Below, piece after piece: positions 61,164 through 64,000 of a stretch of DNA of 64,000 bases (positions within the stretch are counted from its first letter, which is position 1; each line of letters starts with the position of its first letter). The stretch is from positions 1 to 64,000 of the forward strand of contig NZ_JANYUY010000027.1 in NCBI RefSeq assembly GCF_025060755.1. Reading direction: 5' to 3'. The notes below the pieces were generated by a model. The model did not search any database, had not been told where the DNA came from, and saw only the letters and a list, made by a program, of their open reading frames with translations. A program made the position numbers and the translations under genes. Source of the DNA: Paenibacillus doosanensis. GTDB taxonomy: Bacteria > Bacillota > Bacilli > Paenibacillales > NBRC-103111.

Positions 61164-62974
61164 TGCCGGACACCTCCGGCTTCAATCTGCCACTCTGTCG
61201 CATCCGTGTACGCATGCCACATTCGGAAATACAAACCTTCGGCAGCGACCAGCTGCGGGTGCGTGCCTCTCTCCGCCAGCTTCCCTTCGCTCAGCACTAA
61301 AATCTGATCGGCATCCCGAATCGTCGACAGCCGGTGAGCGATGACGATGACGGTCTTATCTTGCATTAATTCTTTAAGCGCCAGCTGCATTTCCCGCTCG
61401 TTCTCCGGATCGGCGAAGGCCGTCGCTTCATCGAGCACGAGCACGGGAGCGTTCTTCAGGATCGCCCGAGCTACGGCCAGCCGCTGCTCCTCGCCGCCCG
61501 ACAAGTAGACGCCCCCCTCGCCTATCAGCGTCTGATAGCCATGAGGCAGCTTGCTGATGAAGTCGTGGCATTGAGCCGCCTTGGCCGCCGCAATCACGTC
61601 CTCCGTGCGGGCATCCGGCCGTCCCGCCGCGATATTGTTATAGATCGTATCGTAGAACAGAAACGTCTCTTGAAAAACAAAAGCTACGGTGTTCATCAGC
61701 GCCTTCGTCTCCATGTCCCTAATATCAACGCCTCCGATCCGGATCGCCCCCTTCTCCACGTCCCAGAACCGCGGAATCAGATTGGCCGCCGTCGATTTGC
61801 CGGAGCCGGACGGCCCTGCCAGCGCCGTTACCTTGCCCTGCTCAGCGGTAAACGCGATTCCGGAGAGCGCCTCGGTACGCGAGGCGGAGCCGGCTCCTTC
61901 CGTCGCATAGCTGAAGGAAACATTGTCGAACGATACATCGTAAGCTTCGGGAACGGCCGGCTGCTCCGGTTCCTTGACGGGCTCGACCGCCAATATCCGG
62001 TCGATCCGCTCCACCCCTTCGTTAATGTCGCGCAGGGAAGAGGCCATATACATCAATTTGAACATCGGAGCCGATATGCCCGGGCTCATGACGAGAAAGA
62101 ACAGCAGCACCGAAGCAAAAGCGATGTTGCCCGGCTCCCTGCTCAGCAAATATACGCCGACAGGAAGAACGAAAGCGGCAAAAGAACCGAGTGTGACCTT
62201 AAACAGCAGGTAACCGTTTTGAAACTGATCGGTGTACTTCAGGCAATAATCGCGGTAACTGATCATATCGGCATAAAATTTGCGGAAGGAATGAACCGTC
62301 TGTCCGAATACTTTGACCGCCGGCATCCCTCTGACGTACTGCACCGCCGAACCGTTCATTCTCTCCAGCGAGTCGTAATACCGCTTTAAGTTTTCCTTCG
62401 TCTTCTCCCCCGACATCAACCGCATCTGAATGCCGAACCCGAGAACGATCGGCAAAATGCACGCCAGCGCCAGCCAGACGTTCAAGTACAGCATCACGCC
62501 GATCATGACGACCGTTGTAACTATGGCGTGAATCAGGTCGGGCAGCTGATGGGCTACGAAGGTTTCTACCTTCTCGACGTTATGCTCCAGCGTCTTCTTG
62601 ACGGCGCCCGTCGACGTCCCGTTCAGCCAGCCGAGCGGCAGACGTCCAATGTGGGCCGCCAGCTTGACGCGAAGCCCGAACAATATCCGGAACGCCGCGA
62701 TATGCGCCGATAGGCCGCCCCCGTACATCATGAGCAAGCTTCCGATCAAAGAAAGCAAAGCGGCGACGCCCCAGCGGATCATCCGCTCTCCGTCCGCAGC
62801 CTCCGGCCGGGCGGCATGCTCCAGCAGCTCCTTCAAGATAAAATAAACGGAAACGTACGGCAGCAGCATCAGCAGCGCGCTTAGGGCAGAGAGTATGCCG
62901 GAGCAGATCAGCAGCCCCCGTCGTTCTCCTGCAATATCCAGAAGTCTGGCCATCCCCGTCTTTCGATGGTTCAT
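61160..62974 (-). CDS. ABC half-transporter, IrtA/YbtP-like
   Basis: 604 residues from ATG at 62974 (AAGGGG 8 bp upstream); the reading frame is open for 21 codons further but without a site. Exporter-type membrane domain (about 1-330, KKTLEHNVEKVETFVAHQLPDL as the first coupling region), ATPase with [26 protein letters not shown] and LVLDEATAFADPENE; the usual Ser/Thr-Leu in Walker B neighbour is replaced (AFADPENE), as in IrtA-like proteins. It forms a heterodimer with the downstream gene for iron-siderophore uptake or efflux. Confidence 0.85.
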   Translation of the reverse strand: MNHRKTGMARLLDIAGERRGLLICSGILSALSALLMLLPYVSVYFILKELLEHAARPEAADGERMIRWGVAALLSLIGSLLMMYGGGLSAHIAAFRILFGLRVKLAAHIGRLPLGWLNGTSTGAVKKTLEHNVEKVETFVAHQLPDLIHAIVTTVVMIGVMLYLNVWLALACILPIVLGFGIQMRLMSGEKTKENLKRYYDSLERMNGSAVQYVRGMPAVKVFGQTVHSFRKFYADMISYRDYCLKYTDQFQNGYLLFKVTLGSFAAFVLPVGVYLLSREPGNIAFASVLLFFLVMSPGISAPMFKLMYMASSLRDINEGVERIDRILAVEPVKEPEQPAVPEAYDVSFDNVSFSYATEGAGSASRTEALSGIAFTAEQGKVTALAGPSGSGKSTAANLIPRFWDVEKGAIRIGGVDIRDMETKALMNTVAFVFQETFLFYDTIYNNIAAGRPDARTEDVIAAAKAAQCHDFISKLPHGYQTLIGEGGVYLSGGEEQRLAVARAILKNAPVLVLDEATAFADPENEREMQLALKELMQDKTVIVIAHRLSTIRDADQILVLSEGKLAERGTHPQLVAAEGLYFRMWHAYTDATEWQIEAGGVRQ

Positions 62975-62990
62975 CTGCATCATCCCCTTC

Positions 62991-63155
62991 TTATCCTCGC
63001 ATCCGTTGGAGCGGTATTTCCACACGACCTTTGGCATCGATGACGGTTCGCATCAGCGGAGCGTCACCCCCTCCCGCCCCCTTCGGCGCGCAGCCGAACA
63101 ATGAAACGAGCAGCACGACGGCCGAACAAACCTTCCAGCATGTTCCAAGCTGCAC
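62991..63155 (-). pseudogene. truncated siderophore-binding lipoprotein (5' end only)
   Basis: GTG at 63155 with AGAGGGGA 8 bp upstream opens a frame of 54 codons: a signal peptide (AVVLLVSLFGC lipobox), a Gly-rich spacer, then TVIDAKGRVEIP, which is the beginning of FeuA/FhuD-type iron-siderophore-binding proteins (TVxDAxGxVEIP). The frame then stops after LQRMRG, 16 bp before the ABC gene. About 270 residues of the normal protein are missing, so a deletion removed most of the gene but kept the operon order. Confidence 0.75.
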
Positions 63156-63178
63156 ATGGTATCCCCTCTCGTTCGATC

Positions 63179-63197
63179 GATAATGGTTCTCATTTGA
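63179..63197 (-). promoter_or_regulatory. Fur-like box
   Basis: The plus strand reads GATAATGGTTCTCATTTGA, 14 of 19 bases of the Fur consensus GATAATGATWATCATTATC. It lies 24 bp before the GTG start, in a position to repress the operon when iron is plentiful. Confidence 0.65.
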
Positions 63198-63280
63198 ACA
63201 TAACAGAGCATACTTGATCTGACGGGGAAGCCGCTACCGCGCGGCGGATCGCATTGCGGTTTGACGGATCATTTATGAGA

Positions 63281-64000
63281 TTACTCGTAATAACCGCGGA
63301 CCAGATCGGAAGGATTGATCCCGTACCGTTCGCGGAATATTTCGGCAAAATGACTAAAATTGGTGTATCCTACCATACCTGCCGCTTCGCTGACGCGAAG
63401 ACGCCCGGAGAGCAGAAGATCTCTGGCCTTTTCCAATCGTTTGTCGCGCAAATAGGCGAAGGCGCTTTTTCCATACTCTTCCTTGAAGCCGATCTTCAGC
63501 TTGTAATCGTTCAGACCGACCATACGCGACAGCTCGATAAGCGAAGGAGGATGCGCCATCCTGCCGATCAGCGTCTCCTTCGCCTGCCGCACCTTTTCCC
63601 TGTCGCTTTTCGATAATGCCGCTTGGCGCGAGGAAGGAGAATCCGCGGGACGCTCGAATAAAAAAGCTTGCAAATAGAAAGCAAGCAGCTCCAAAGCTTT
63701 GCTCTCGACATACATGCTGCGCATCGCATTCGAATAGGGGCAATCCTTAAGCTGACGAAGGATGGCCAGCGTCCGCTCCCCAAGCGCGGTCCGAAAAGTT
63801 CGGAAAGCGGAGGAGCCGAGCAGCCCGGCAAAGGAAACTTGTCCCCTGGGGCCGGGAAATCCGGAAACCGCCTGCTTCATGTAGTCGTCGAACAGCGGCA
63901 CCGGGATGCCGATGGCCAAGCTTTGAACGGCCTTTCCTTTTTTGTACAGAAAAGAAGCTTCGAAATTGCTCATCAAATGAAGGGAGCAGCTGCCCGGCCG
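63281..64000 (-). CDS. AraC/PchR-like regulator (5' end outside window)
   Basis: At least 239 residues; the frame stays open to the window edge and reads RPGSCSLHLMSNFEASF before the first internal start codons, so the true N-terminus is outside. C-terminal AraC DNA-binding domain (about the last 100 residues): LSRMVGLNDYKLKIGFKEEYGKSAFAYLRDKRLEKARDLL and VSEAAGMVGYTNFSHFAEIFRERYGINPSD. Similar regulators (PchR, YbtA) sense ferri-siderophores and sit beside the uptake genes, as here. It is 126 bp upstream of the lipoprotein remnant on the same strand. Confidence 0.85.
   Translation of the reverse strand, partial: RPGSCSLHLMSNFEASFLYKKGKAVQSLAIGIPVPLFDDYMKQAVSGFPGPRGQVSFAGLLGSSAFRTFRTALGERTLAILRQLKDCPYSNAMRSMYVESKALELLAFYLQAFLFERPADSPSSRQAALSKSDREKVRQAKETLIGRMAHPPSLIELSRMVGLNDYKLKIGFKEEYGKSAFAYLRDKRLEKARDLLLSGRLRVSEAAGMVGYTNFSHFAEIFRERYGINPSDLVRGYYE

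Noticed and set aside
1-64000. CRISPR arrays, tRNA or rRNA genes, complete insertion sequences, prophage genes
   Set aside because: Searched for by eye on both strands: no regularly spaced repeats other than the 30-bp coding array, no transposase or integrase reading frames, and no conserved tRNA or rRNA stretches recognised.

Overview
The window looks like a chromosomal segment of a spore-forming Gram-positive of the Paenibacillaceae (Paenibacillus or Cohnella type). The evidence is a moderately high GC content, strong AGGAGG-type ribosome binding sites, a three-gene spore germinant receptor operon (B-A-C order), a lipoteichoic acid synthase-like enzyme, a zinc-independent L33 next to a COG0523 GTPase, a THI-box riboswitch, and many sugar-use genes with AraC or solute-binding partners. 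I see no tRNA, rRNA, CRISPR array, prophage or complete insertion sequence.

Layout. 0-6.2 kb: a minus-strand operon (VTC-type polyphosphate polymerase, DUF4956 membrane protein, Cthe_2159-type beta-helix lipoprotein, PepSY-type membrane protein) faces an OmpR-type response regulator and its histidine kinase. Near-identical 20-nt tandem boxes sit in front of both promoters. 6.2-10.9 kb: a CDF metal exporter, then a THI-box operon (ylmB-like deformylase, tenA, a 55-codon unknown ORF, azlC, azlD). 11-16 kb: LtaS-like synthase, SH3/amidase, and a hydroxyacid dehydrogenase, with a 34-bp perfect palindrome in an otherwise empty 540-bp gap. 16-20.4 kb: a DUF5703-type glycoside hydrolase followed by two broken genes, a sensor-type AraC regulator and a solute-binding protein, joined by what looks like a deletion. 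20.5-24.8 kb: two SPFH proteins flank a zinc-starvation operon (Zur-type palindrome, COG0523 GTPase, zinc-free L33). 25-29 kb: a sugar-type solute-binding lipoprotein and a TcyABC-like amino-acid importer. 29-34.7 kb: free-methionine-sulfoxide reductase, a NiCoT transporter with a WYL regulator, a yceI fragment, an orphan response regulator, a DUF1275 protein and a lipoprotein deacetylase. 34.8-43.4 kb: an ABC-F protein behind a leader peptide and attenuator, a sugar isomerase, a NUDIX hydrolase, a stalk-domain protein, LysR/TauE, and a coiled-coil/AIM24 pair. 43.6-47.4 kb: germinant receptor operon. 47.4-53.9 kb: ATP-dependent DNA ligase, TrxB-like flavoprotein, MATE exporter, GIY-YIG protein, phasin-like/AarF pair. 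54-58.7 kb: beta-glucuronidase, GPH symporter and divergent AraC regulator. 58.7-64 kb: a GWGGGWGQ-repeat protein and an iron-type operon (AraC/PchR-like regulator, truncated siderophore-binding lipoprotein, two half-ABC transporters) behind a Fur-like box.

Most of the segment reads as ordinary core and metabolic genes. The less ordinary parts are the symmetrical operator pair of the polyphosphate locus, the attenuation leader of the ABC-F gene, azlCD downstream of a THI box, the prion-octarepeat-like protein, a structured two-copy intergenic repeat, and at least three independent gene truncations. Functional names rest on reading the translated sequences by eye; no database search was possible.
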